Shown here piece after piece: positions 1-7,805 of a stretch of 64,000 nt of DNA (position 1 is the stretch's first letter; each line of letters opens with the position of its first letter). The DNA comes from Phycisphaerae bacterium (GTDB lineage Bacteria; Chloroflexota; Anaerolineae; 4572-78; J111), in contig JANQQF010000010.1 of NCBI GenBank assembly GCA_028285035.1, forward strand, positions 62,001-126,000. Reading direction: 5' to 3'. Position numbers and translations under genes: made by a program. The notes under the pieces were generated by a model that saw only the letters and a program-made list of their open reading frames with translations, was not told the DNA's origin and ran no database searches.

Positions 1-1972
1 AATCTTCGGCGTGCCCTGGTAAAATCCAAACAGGAGCGTCAACCTGACGATTTTGATAGCTCAACGTGACCATATCACCATTGGACACCCCCTGAGCTTC
101 AGCCAATCGAGGACTCATTATTGCGGCATTATCCCAAGTTAGTTTTGTGAGCGGCTTGGGCAACTCTTCAAGCCAGCCATTGTTGGCATATTGTCCGTCC
201 CAAATGGTTGGATCGGGTTGGAAGTTTAATTCAAGACCAGATACAGTAGCAGGTTCGGGTAGATCTAAATTGGCCTGCAACGAAACCGTTTTGGTAGGCA
301 GGGCTGTGTTCGGCACAACACCGTCGTGAATGGCAGTTTGCCAGGCCGCTTCAAAATCATCGCCATCGAGTTGCGTTTGCCAGTAGGCTTGAACAGCATC
401 ATAAGCCTCAGCAGACTCCCCCAGCAATTCGGCCAGAATTTCGTGAGCCGAGTGGTTTTCATATAGATGATCAATCAGAGGCTGCACAATAGTTGCAGTC
501 CCATCCACGGCGCGGACATCACCCCAAGTTTCTAAAAAGTGGGTGATTGGAATATGCCATTGACACAACTCGGCGGTTTCATCAAAGTAGAGCCCCTGAT
601 GAACCCGAAGATCCACGTGCTCCAAATGCGTAGCGAAATTCAATTCTACTGGGGCATCGTAGACCGGATTACCATCCAAAATCAACAAAACATTAACCCG
701 GCCGTTCGCCATATCATCCACCAACCGCTGGAGCGATTCGATCTGATTGATCGGGTTGGCTTCAGCCGAGTCGGTGTAGGTCACAGTGGTGCCGACATTC
801 CCCAAAACATCGTTCATGGCGTGGGCCAGCGCGTGAACTGCAGATGATTGGTAATCACCGGGCACCACCAAGCTGCGACCAGAATGGGCTTGTAAGTCAG
901 CCACCAATGTTTCCAGCCACACCTCAAATTCAGCCGTTGAGCCATCGCCCACAGCCACATCAATCCCCAGCGCTGCGGCGAGGTGCCGGGTAAGAGTCTC
1001 AATTTTGGAGGGAGCCAAGGCCAAACGATGGTCAGCCATTGTTCCACTTGGGGTAGACATACTCTCCACCGCATAGAAGCGCGTCACTGTTTCGTCACTA
1101 TCAAGGTTAGCCCGTCGTTTATCAACAAAGTGCCGAGCATAACGAATTGCCCCTGGTGATGAAACAAAAATGTCCGCATCTAAGGACAACACCACATCCG
1201 CTTGATCGAAATGGTATTGAGGTTGCACTGGCTCACCAAAGGCCAGCATTGCGCCCTCTCGTGCATTGTCACGAGAAACAGGGTCATATTGGTGCCACTC
1301 AGACAGGGGGAAAATTTCACTGATCGCTTCCAACTGATGGGCCATTGTCGGCGAGGTTATAGTTCGGGTTAAAATGCGTAAGCCTGCACCTCGGTTGGAC
1401 CGTTGTGCTTCCAACACTGATTGGAGATCTTCCGTGAAGGTACTCCAGCTACTGATCCGATTGTCCTTGAACGGGACTTGGGAGCGTTTGGGATCGTACA
1501 GGCCCAAAATAGCGGCTTGGTTAATCGCGTTGGTGGCCCCTAAACTGGCAGGATGGTCTGGATTACCTTCAATTTTAGTTGGGCGTCCCAAATGGCTTTC
1601 AACGAGTAGCCCGGTAGCAAAACCACCTAATGCCATTGCGGTAGCATAGTACATTGGTTTGCCTGGAACGAGATCTTCTGGTTGTTCAGCGTAGGGAAAA
1701 ATCTTTTCTTCGGGCTGTCGGGTGAGGGGAGTACAGCCAGTGACTCCGGCCAAGGCCAGAGAGGCGCCCATCAAACGGAGGAAGTTGCGACGACTAATGG
1801 AGGGATCGTCAATGTGGGCGGCCCAGTTTGGCATCTCCTGTTTGAGGTGCCGTTCAAATTCCTCTGTTTCAGCCACCTCATCTAAACTCCGCCAATAGCG
1901 GCGTCCGTTTTGCTCAGATAATTTTTGGCGAATATCGACTAAATCAATCGGTTGTGAATTTTTTTGATTCAT
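1..1972 (-). CDS. actB: Alternative complex III subunit ActB (molybdopterin-oxidoreductase-like), 3' part missing
   Basis: The frame is open from an ATG at 1972 to the left edge (657 codons, no stop), so only the N-terminal part is here. Residues near 60 carry a twin-arginine-like motif, SRRNFLRLMGASLALAG, ending in a lipobox-like Cys. The following sequence (EEKIFPYAEQPEDLVPGKP, then GRPTKIEGNPDHPASLGATN) matches the start of the MopB-like domain of ActB, a family of about 1000 residues with a C-terminal iron-sulfur domain that would lie outside the window. ActB of alternative complex III normally binds no molybdopterin and passes electrons from quinol. It starts 17 bp after actA, indicating one operon. 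Family assignment is strong from the combination with the pentaheme gene; the missing C-terminus prevents checking the Fe-S motifs. Confidence 0.87.
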   Translation of the reverse strand, partial: MNQKNSQPIDLVDIRQKLSEQNGRRYWRSLDEVAETEEFERHLKQEMPNWAAHIDDPSISRRNFLRLMGASLALAGVTGCTPLTRQPEEKIFPYAEQPEDLVPGKPMYYATAMALGGFATGLLVESHLGRPTKIEGNPDHPASLGATNAINQAAILGLYDPKRSQVPFKDNRISSWSTFTEDLQSVLEAQRSNRGAGLRILTRTITSPTMAHQLEAISEIFPLSEWHQYDPVSRDNAREGAMLAFGEPVQPQYHFDQADVVLSLDADIFVSSPGAIRYARHFVDKRRANLDSDETVTRFYAVESMSTPSGTMADHRLALAPSKIETLTRHLAAALGIDVAVGDGSTAEFEVWLETLVADLQAHSGRSLVVPGDYQSSAVHALAHAMNDVLGNVGTTVTYTDSAEANPINQIESLQRLVDDMANGRVNVLLILDGNPVYDAPVELNFATHLEHVDLRVHQGLYFDETAELCQWHIPITHFLETWGDVRAVDGTATIVQPLIDHLYENHSAHEILAELLGESAEAYDAVQAYWQTQLDGDDFEAAWQTAIHDGVVPNTALPTKTVSLQANLDLPEPATVSGLELNFQPDPTIWDGQYANNGWLEELPKPLTKLTWDNAAIMSPRLAEAQGVSNGDMVTLSYQNRQVDAPVWILPGHAED

Positions 1973-1989
1973 AATCTGTCCAAGTCTGT

Positions 1990-2646
1990 TTATCGGTGAC
2001 ATACAGAACAGTTTAACAATTGCTCTGTGTTAATGTTATATTCCTCGACAAGCTCCCGGCCTCTTTCCAATTGGTCCGCTGGTGGTCGCCAATTGACGTT
2101 GTAAATCTCTTCTACAGGTCGGAGAAACTTCTCTGGGGCACGATGACACTCCAAACACCACTCCATGTGCAAGGTGTTTTCCTTCCAGGTCAGACGCATC
2201 TCATCAATCGGGCCGTGACAGGTAGTACATCCCACCCCTTTGGCGACATGGATGCTGTGGTCGAAGTACGTATAATCCGGCAAGTCGTGCACCCGGACCC
2301 ACTCAATCGGTTCACCCGTTTCAGCACTACGTCGAACCGGTTCAAGCAATGGGGCATCGGACAATATTTGGGAGTGACAGGTCATACAGGTTTGGGTTGG
2401 GGGAATACCCGCAAAGGCTGATTCCTCAACAGAGGTGTGACAGTAGCGACAGTCGATACCATTGGCGGCTACGTGGCGATGGTGGCTGAAAGCAACAGGC
2501 TGGCTGAGAGGATTGTTCGTTCCTGTATAGTAATCGGCCCGCACAAAACCCGCTAAGGCCAAGCCAAGCCCTACAATAAAAAGAGCACCAAAAATAGTGG
2601 TGCCTCGGGCAATTGAATTTGTACTGGGATGAAAAAGTTGGGACAT
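1990..2646 (-). CDS. actA: Alternative complex III pentaheme cytochrome c subunit ActA
   Basis: The 218-residue protein has one N-terminal membrane anchor (about residues 17-36) and five CxxCH heme c motifs: CRYCH at 66, CMTCH at 87, CTTCH at 140, CLECH at 164 and CSVCH at 213, the last ending one residue before the stop. Several extra His residues (HHRH near 55) can be distal ligands. Five hemes on a single-anchor periplasmic domain next to actB is the ActA arrangement of the quinol-oxidising alternative complex III, which replaces cytochrome bc1 in Chloroflexota and some other phyla. An AAGG ribosome site lies about 10 bp before the ATG. It is the first gene of the operon seen here; a palindrome lies about 150 bp upstream. 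Other multiheme c7-type proteins are possible but do not explain the neighbour. Confidence 0.88.
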   Translation of the reverse strand: MSQLFHPSTNSIARGTTIFGALFIVGLGLALAGFVRADYYTGTNNPLSQPVAFSHHRHVAANGIDCRYCHTSVEESAFAGIPPTQTCMTCHSQILSDAPLLEPVRRSAETGEPIEWVRVHDLPDYTYFDHSIHVAKGVGCTTCHGPIDEMRLTWKENTLHMEWCLECHRAPEKFLRPVEEIYNVNWRPPADQLERGRELVEEYNINTEQLLNCSVCHR

Positions 2647-3309
2647 AAGTTGATGACCTTTTTACGACTCTTTGATAAAGGGGGGGATTTGGAGGACAAG
2701 CCCTTAAGCTAAAGTAGCTTTGCTGGAGTCTGAAGATTTGGCCTCCGACTATACTTATAAATCCCCAAAGAGATTTTTTCGTTAGATCAAACATTTGATA
2801 ATGTTCACACTTGTGAACATTATTGATGAAAGGTTACACTAAAAAAGTGTTAGCAGCAAATTTACTCTAATTGAGAAATTTATCACAACTGGTGAGGGAG
2901 TATAACAGAACAAAACTTATAGGGCAAACTCATCTGTGAAAAATTTCTCTAACAAAAAACGGCTACACTATTTCTAGTCTAACCGTCTTGGGTGTAAGAG
3001 CTATTTATTCAAACACTGGATCTAAGTACTTCGCTAAAAGTAATAGGAATTACCTGCTTGTACCTCATTTTGATAAACAAAGGCCCTTCATTTTGTGAAG
3101 CCCCTTCATTTTGTTGAAGGCCCTTTAGCTTTACCCGAGGGCCAAGATCCTGTCGATTTGTTAACTGTAGTTGCATACCTGGGAGCCTCTTTACTCCACC
3201 ATGCTTTGTTCAAAACAAGATGCGTAACTCCCGATAATTAAAAACGAAGTTTAACATTTAGGCAAATCGTGCCAAATTGAATTAGCCAGCGAGGCCCGAT
3301 CCAGTTTAA
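2647..3309. other. Gene-free 5' region of the act operon
   Basis: No credible coding sequence is visible in this 663-bp stretch. It is AT-rich, holds the upstream control region of actA (including the palindrome at 2798-2823) and the 3' side of the pentapeptide gene. Around 3084-3120 the phrase CCCTTCATTTTGT(T)GAAG occurs twice in a row, and the second copy folds into a six-pair hairpin; a U-tract typical of a terminator is lacking. Confidence 0.6.
2798..2823. promoter_or_regulatory. Perfect palindrome, candidate operator of the act operon
   Basis: Two 12-bp arms, ATAATGTTCACA and its exact complement, are separated by the dinucleotide CT. The half-site GTTCAC/GTGAAC is the size expected for a dimeric helix-turn-helix regulator. 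The site lies 152 bp before the actA start and no other gene starts nearby on either strand, so control of actAB is the simplest reading. The regulator is not identified. Confidence 0.6.
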
Positions 3310-4158
3310 TTAATTGCCTGAATATCGCTCCTCTACCGCACCAACCTTGGCCGGATTAAAATCTTCGGGCCAGGCGGTGTCTTCATCATATTTCGCCCGA
3401 AACATCAAGGCTTTATCTAACACTGCCCCTTGCAAATTGGCTTCAATCAGGTAGCAGCCCTGCATTTCAGTCCATTCCAAAATAGCATCAGCTAAATTGG
3501 CCCCTTGTAAATCGACCCACCCTAAGTTGGCCCCGGTTAAGTTAGCCCCGCGCAGGGTGGCCCAGGTCATATTTGAGAGACCAAGATTTGCTTCAGATAG
3601 ATTGGCCTCACTCAGGTCACAGCCACTTAAATTAACCTCACCCATTTTTACCCCGGTCATATTGGCGTGGCGAAATGTGGCTAAAAAGAGATTAGCCCCA
3701 TCAAACCGGGTACTCATTGTAGACATACTGCCTTCTAAAACACCAAGCCGGGCCGGACCCATATCGGCGTGATCAAACTTAACTTTAACCAAATTGGTTT
3801 GGGTTAAATCCGCCCCACTTAGCACCGCTTCGGTCATATTGGCGTGGCTCAGATTGGCATCCCGCAAATTGGATAGACGTAAATCAACCGCCCGCAAATC
3901 CGTATAACTTAAATCAATACCTTGCAAATCAACCTTGGTCAAATCAGGCGTTTTTTTATCGGCACGGGCTTTGGCAATGGTTTCTAAAACTTGCTGACGA
4001 CTAAGTTTTCTCAGATTTCGTAGCCGTTGGGAAGTGTCTTCACCACTATCACGTTCTTCAGGTTGAAAATATAGGTGTGATTTTTCTGACGTCAATGGGT
4101 CATTACCTTTGTTTACTTGTGCTATGGGGTAGTCGCAATCATCCAAAGTAACCAGCAA
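3310..4158 (-). CDS. Pentapeptide-repeat protein
   Basis: After about 75 ordinary, charged residues the protein is built of A(D/N)Lxx pentapeptide repeats (for example DLQGIDLSYTDLRAVDLRLS and the run around LSGCDLSEANLSEANL), which fold into a right-handed quadrilateral beta-helix. No signal peptide or membrane segment is visible, so it is probably cytoplasmic. The start is uncertain: the frame opens with TTG codons (4158 and 4146) and the only plausible ribosome site (AAAGGT) precedes a TTG at about codon 22. Function is unknown; some members of the superfamily mimic DNA (Qnr/MfpA), but nothing here points to that. A much larger relative sits at 35768-38443. Confidence 0.8.
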   Translation of the reverse strand: MLVTLDDCDYPIAQVNKGNDPLTSEKSHLYFQPEERDSGEDTSQRLRNLRKLSRQQVLETIAKARADKKTPDLTKVDLQGIDLSYTDLRAVDLRLSNLRDANLSHANMTEAVLSGADLTQTNLVKVKFDHADMGPARLGVLEGSMSTMSTRFDGANLFLATFRHANMTGVKMGEVNLSGCDLSEANLSEANLGLSNMTWATLRGANLTGANLGWVDLQGANLADAILEWTEMQGCYLIEANLQGAVLDKALMFRAKYDEDTAWPEDFNPAKVGAVEERYSGN

Positions 4159-4413
4159 CCATAGTCTATCGAGTACCTGTTCGTTGTCCCATCATCTCAC
4201 CACCCTACAGGTGACTTACTCAGCTTGGAGAGAACCATTTCATTGCAATCTATCATCAACAATCAGATGAGTCTGCTTCAAATTTTGCAATAGGTCTAGT
4301 CAATCGTTAACGTATGGGGAGCGTTATCGTGTGGCAGTGTAGCAAGATTTTTCATACGTCTAATTTTGACACACGGACTAGCAAAAGTCAATTATTTTTA
4401 GCTAAGTAAAGGC

Positions 4414-4647
4414 CTAGAGTTGTTCATCGTGTCGGCCAATAAACAGTTCATCATCATCGGGTAAATACAAAAATCGATAATCCCCGTGTTCACGAATAGG
4501 CCGACCCTTTATTGAGGCTAACTCCTCAATTTCCGGTTGTTCATCTTCTAACTCAGCAATCAACCAGACCGTCGTTTGGTTGGATATTTCCAGCCAATGC
4601 TCCTTGGCAATAGCAATGGCAATCTGCATCTCATGATCAGTCATCAT
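4414..4647 (-). CDS. Small acidic hypothetical protein
   Basis: A 77-residue protein starting at the ATG at 4647, chosen because AAGG lies six bases upstream; an adjacent ATG at 4644 is the alternative. The sequence is acidic (ELEDEQPEIEELASI in the middle, DDDELFIGRHDEQL at the end) with an amphipathic N-terminal helix. I do not recognise the family. It stands alone between the pentapeptide gene and the rhodanese cassette. Confidence 0.55.
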   Translation of the reverse strand: MMTDHEMQIAIAIAKEHWLEISNQTTVWLIAELEDEQPEIEELASIKGRPIREHGDYRFLYLPDDDELFIGRHDEQL

Positions 4648-4797
4648 CAATAACCTTAGATCTTTCAAACTGATGATACATTAAAGCAGCTTGAGAGCGT
4701 AATGTCAAAACATTGTGGGGCGAGAGTCGTCTGTTGGCAATCAATGTGAGAAAAAACATTTTCCCTTTTGAGAACAGTGGAAGGTTGGAAGAATGAC

Positions 4798-5603
4798 AGG
4801 CTGGAAGGGTAAGACGCTGCCAAGTAGGGCCACCCTACTCCCTTGTTACTTTACTCCCTTGTACCCTTGCCCTTTGCCCAATCCTCATAAATGACTAGAA
4901 TTGTGGCGCGAAATTTCGTTTAAGCTAGGGAGAAAACGACGATGACAACTGTCTCGATTATTGCCATCATCATTGGGGTGATTGGTATTGTAATGGCCTT
5001 TGTGGCCAGCCGCCAAAACAAAGCCTTGCAGCAGCGGCTGGAGCGGGTCGATGAGCGGGTAACCAGCCTGACCGCCGACGCCAAGTTGCAACAAGACAAA
5101 ACCGAAAAAGAGAAAGCCAACCTCCAGGCCGAGTTAGAGGCCTTGTCTGGCCAGGAGATCAATTTGGATGGTCCCCCCCCCGTTGAGATGGAGACCGACT
5201 CTGGCGGTCCCGCCCCGATCAGCGAGATCACCCCCGAGGAGCTCAAAGCCCGAATGGATCAAGAGGAGGACCTCTTCATCATTGATATGCGTCAACAATT
5301 TGAGCACAAAACTGGCCATATTCCCGGCGCGGTCAACATCTTTGTCAACGACATTCCCCTGCGGGTCGAGGAGATTCCCCACGACCAGGACATCGTCCTA
5401 CAATGTTGGTCTGGCAACACCAGCCTCCAAGCCGCGATGTATCTCATCGAGCAAGGCTGGCCCGCCCAGCAAGTGCACAGCCTCATCGGCGGCATCGGCG
5501 GCTGGACCCAAACCTACGGAATGGATGGCTTAGAGAAAGAGGTTTAGACAGGGACGCAAGGGAGCAGAGTGGCAAGAGATTGCATCAATCACCCTTCCAG
5601 CCT
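4798..5603. mobile_element. Rhodanese gene bracketed by imperfect inverted repeats (possible cassette)
   Basis: A perfect 13-bp inverted repeat, AGGCTGGAAGGGT at 4798-4810 and its complement at 5591-5603, brackets the rhodanese gene. Inside these ends both flanks continue with related text when read inward: ACTCCCTTG repeats on the left (about 4838-4870) and CTCCCTTGCG in the complement of 5548-5570 on the right. Similarity decays toward the gene. No transposase is inside. It may be a gene mobilised between two repeat copies or a chance pair of related intergenic repeats. Confidence 0.4.
4942..5547 (+). CDS. Membrane-anchored rhodanese-domain protein
   Basis: A 201-residue protein with an N-terminal membrane helix (residues 4-23), a charged coiled-coil (about 27-70, LERVDERVTSLTADAK), a Pro/Gly-rich linker and a C-terminal rhodanese domain (about 93-195). 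The active-site loop reads CWSGNTS, retaining the catalytic Cys but with Trp where Arg is usual, and the domain ends with the typical GGIGGW. Rhodaneses move sulfane sulfur through a Cys persulfide. GGGAG upstream supports the ATG. The gene is clearly GC-richer than the DNA around it and is flanked by inverted repeats, so it may have been acquired. Physiological substrate is unknown. Confidence 0.85.
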   Translation: MTTVSIIAIIIGVIGIVMAFVASRQNKALQQRLERVDERVTSLTADAKLQQDKTEKEKANLQAELEALSGQEINLDGPPPVEMETDSGGPAPISEITPEELKARMDQEEDLFIIDMRQQFEHKTGHIPGAVNIFVNDIPLRVEEIPHDQDIVLQCWSGNTSLQAAMYLIEQGWPAQQVHSLIGGIGGWTQTYGMDGLEKEV

Positions 5604-5684
5604 TCCATCAGAAACAAATTCGATCCCTAACCCAACCACCAACCACTTTGCCTGATCCCCCACCCCAATCCCCTCCGAATTCTA

Positions 5685-5713
5685 TTGCAATTCTAACACG
5701 CCTATGCTATATT
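5685..5713 (+). promoter_or_regulatory. Sigma-70-type promoter of the tmRNA gene
   Basis: TTGCAA at 5685-5690 and TATATT at 5708-5713 are separated by exactly 17 bp. Transcription would start about 5720, leaving a leader of some 15 nt to be removed by RNase P before the mature 5' end. Confidence 0.65.
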
Positions 5714-5734
5714 GCCCTTAACGATACATACCCT

Positions 5735-6136
5735 GGGGATGAAACGGCTTCGACAGGGAAGTGGATCGGTTGTAGACTGCGGGTCGAGCGGTTCTAACTC
5801 GTTAAACTGGAACAAAACATTAATTGCCAAAGTTCCTGCTTTTGGTGGCTCTTCTTACAACACTCTGCCCCTCGCGGCATAGTATTGCGTAGAGCAACTC
5901 ACTGATCTAAAAAACTAGATCACGTCCGCCGTCCCTCTTGTCCGAGGGGGGGCGGCGGGCGACATATAATTCGGGCCGCTCTACCGTGATGTCGATAAGC
6001 GGTAGCTAAGATCATCGGCTGGTCTAGGCGAACTCTGGTGACCGACGAACCCTAGATGACATTGTGCGAGTCACCTACACTCGTAGACGTTTACAACCAG
6101 CTTCTTTGGACGCGGGTTCGACTCCCGCCATCTCCA
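5735..6136 (+). ncRNA. ssrA: Transfer-messenger RNA (tmRNA)
   Basis: The 5' end GGGGATGAAACGGCTTCGAC is the family signature and pairs with CATCTCC at 6129-6135; the T-arm GCGGGTTCGACTCCCGC is just before it. Between them lie GC-rich pseudoknot regions (for example 5924-5965). The tag frame ends ...SSYNTLPLAA with TAG at 5880-5882, a C-terminal LAA as needed for ClpXP recognition. The frame is open well upstream, so the resume codon cannot be fixed: GCC at 5826 would give an 18-residue tag beginning AKVPAF, an earlier codon a longer one. The 3' CCA is not encoded (the genome reads CTA after the discriminator A). tmRNA with SmpB rescues stalled ribosomes. Confidence 0.95.
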
Positions 6137-6138
6137 CT

Positions 6139-6174
6139 ACACAAAAAGCGATCCAATTGGATCGCTTTTTGTGT
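6139..6174 (+). terminator. Intrinsic terminator of tmRNA
   Basis: A perfect 36-bp palindrome whose core is AAGCGATCCAATTGGATCGCTT, with A5 and T5 runs on the outside. It starts three bases after the mature RNA end. The symmetry would stop transcription in both directions. Confidence 0.85.
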
Positions 6175-6372
6175 TTGGTCCTGTCAGAATAGATTTATAG
6201 GTATCCCTACAGTTACTCTCAATTTTCTGAACAAAATCCTCAATCATTATTCCCCATTTAGTTTATCAACCTTCATAAGATGGCTAGAATTTTTAATTTA
6301 CATAATTCACTTGAAATTAAAAGTGGGGCGCAGGAATGGGACTCAAGATCACTCTAACGGGGGTGGGATAAT

Positions 6373-6399
6373 AAAAAAAGGCGCGGGATCAGCCGCGCC
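6373..6399 (-). terminator. Terminator of the 6438-6857 gene
   Basis: On the minus strand GGCGCGG-CTGATC-CCGCGCC is followed by seven T residues, about 40 bp after the stop codon. The stretch between this and the tmRNA terminator (6175-6372) shows no gene. Confidence 0.85.
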
Positions 6400-6437
6400 A
6401 GAGTGTTATCGAAGTTGCCGCATAGCTGTCGCGTGGC

Positions 6438-6857
6438 TTACGGCTCAGTGACTGACACAACATCACCGATAAGTACGAAGTTGTTGATTTGCCCTTCGCC
6501 GCTCAAATCACCTTTAGTGAACAATACTTCAAAGTCAATATCTTCCGTTGGAGACTGGGTCACCTGTTCTGCCTTAAAAAAACTAGTGAGCGTGACCGAT
6601 TGCCAGCCATCACTCCCCTGGAAAATGCCTTGGGTCGGGGTCAAGGCGGTAACTTCGGAAGCGTTGACTGCGGCAAGGTCAAAGTAAAAGCCATTGGCCC
6701 GGCCCGCCGTATTGGTTCGGGCCGAAAAATTGGCCGTAATCTTAACCACATTCCCCGGCACAAGATTCCGCATTTCCAATAGCGGGGTGCTATTTCGAGA
6801 CGGGCTACTGCCTACGCTAATATCAACTGTACCACTTTTTGAGACAAAGAAAGTCAT
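6438..6857 (-). CDS. Hypothetical protein, probably all-beta
   Basis: A 139-residue protein starting MTFFVSKSGTVDISVG with a strong ribosome site (AAGGAG, 6 bp before ATG) and its own terminator, so it is very likely expressed. The sequence alternates hydrophobic and polar residues in short strands with many Thr/Ser/Asn residues and no signal peptide, and has an acidic stretch SPTEDIDFEVLF near the C-terminus. It contains no motif I recognise. Single-gene transcription unit next to ssrA. Confidence 0.72.
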   Translation of the reverse strand: MTFFVSKSGTVDISVGSSPSRNSTPLLEMRNLVPGNVVKITANFSARTNTAGRANGFYFDLAAVNASEVTALTPTQGIFQGSDGWQSVTLTSFFKAEQVTQSPTEDIDFEVLFTKGDLSGEGQINNFVLIGDVVSVTEP

Positions 6858-7203
6858 AGTGTTCTCCTTATTTGCACTCTACTTTGAATGAGTAAAAAAT
6901 ATCAAGTTGATTAACTTGATAAATATATCTTAACAAATTTCAAGAGCGTTGTCTAGTAAAATCTAGATTTTACTCTATTAAAGTTTATCGATATGGTTCA
7001 GATGATCAGGGCAACACTGAAAAGTTAAGTGTTGTCTGATAATTACATTTATGGATGCCTTCTAGCGGCTTCATTGGCGATTTACTTTGTGGGAATTGCC
7101 TTGCGCCAAGCGGACAGGAAAAATGGTTGACATTTGGGGTCTCTTTAAAATAGTGCGTAGTGGCTAGTTTGTTAGTGGGTAGTGACATTCCACAGCAAGA
7201 TTG
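6858..7203. other. Gene-free region upstream of the 6438-6857 gene
   Basis: An AT-rich 346-bp stretch serving as the 5' region of the hypothetical gene at 6438-6857 and the 3' side of the NIF3-like gene. I see no convincing coding sequence or strong hairpin. Confidence 0.5.
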
Positions 7204-7560
7204 TTAAAACTCAAGGCCCTCATATAAATGATTGAGCAAGGGAACAACATTGATTAAAGGCTTATCATACGGGTGGATGTCACGGATGACGGCGAGGGCG
7301 GCGGGGACGCGGTCGGTGTGGCAGTTGATTTCGACTTTGCACTCGGTGCCTGCATTGATATGGCCGATTTCGCCTTGATGGGGCGTCGCCCCATCGAGCG
7401 GACGCCAGTAGCCGCGCACGGTGGTGATGGAGAGGCAGTGGTCATAGTTGCCGATGCGGCCTACGCCCAGCGGATGTAGGGCATCTCGTAGCAGTTCGAT
7501 GTAGGGTTCGGGAATAAAGATTTCCAGTTTGACAAAGGGAATGATGTCTAAGGTGGTCAT
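7204..7560 (-). CDS. NIF3/YqfO insert-like (CutA/PII-fold) protein
   Basis: The 118-residue protein begins MTTLDIIPFVKLEIFIPEPY at an ATG preceded by AGGAG; an in-frame extension to 7665 would run through a dispersed repeat and is rejected. VKLEIFIPEPY, GVGRIGNYDHC, the WRPLDGATPHQGEIG segment and HPYDKPLINVVPL match the CutA-like domain inserted in bacterial NIF3/YqfO metal-binding proteins, found alone in many genomes. The stand-alone domain has no settled function; trimeric PII-like assembly is expected from the fold. The last residues NHLYEGLEF are an extension. Confidence 0.72.
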   Translation of the reverse strand: MTTLDIIPFVKLEIFIPEPYIELLRDALHPLGVGRIGNYDHCLSITTVRGYWRPLDGATPHQGEIGHINAGTECKVEINCHTDRVPAALAVIRDIHPYDKPLINVVPLLNHLYEGLEF

Positions 7561-7587
7561 TGTTGGGCTCCTAGAAAATAGTGTATT

Positions 7588-7648
7588 TGTAGCCGAGATT
7601 CCCACTCTCGCCAATGAGCGATCAACGAGATTGGAAATCTCGGCTACA
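7588..7648. repeat. GTAGCCGAGATT hairpin repeat, copy 1
   Basis: Perfect 13-bp inverted arms (TGTAGCCGAGATT at 7588-7600 and its complement at 7636-7648) enclose 35 bp. A near-identical pair of arms occurs at 49749-49807, so this is a dispersed palindromic element. It sits just upstream of the NIF3-like gene. Confidence 0.75.
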
Positions 7649-7805
7649 GGGTGATGGGGCAACATTGTGAGCTATTTTTCAACCTGCCACGCTTCCAATG
7701 ATCGTTTGACAATTTTAACATTTTCAATGTAATAGAAGCAATTCACTGGCCAATGGCGTCCACACATAATCAATTGATATACGACTAATTTCAATGGAGG
7801 TTGCG

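Noticed and set aside
2426..2794. Alternative minus-strand frame upstream of actA
   Set aside because: It overlaps actA out of frame and lacks the CxxCH pattern and a ribosome site.
7561..7665. N-terminal extension of the NIF3-like protein by 35 residues
   Set aside because: It reads through the inverted repeat at 7588-7648 and the strong ribosome site is directly before the internal ATG at 7560.
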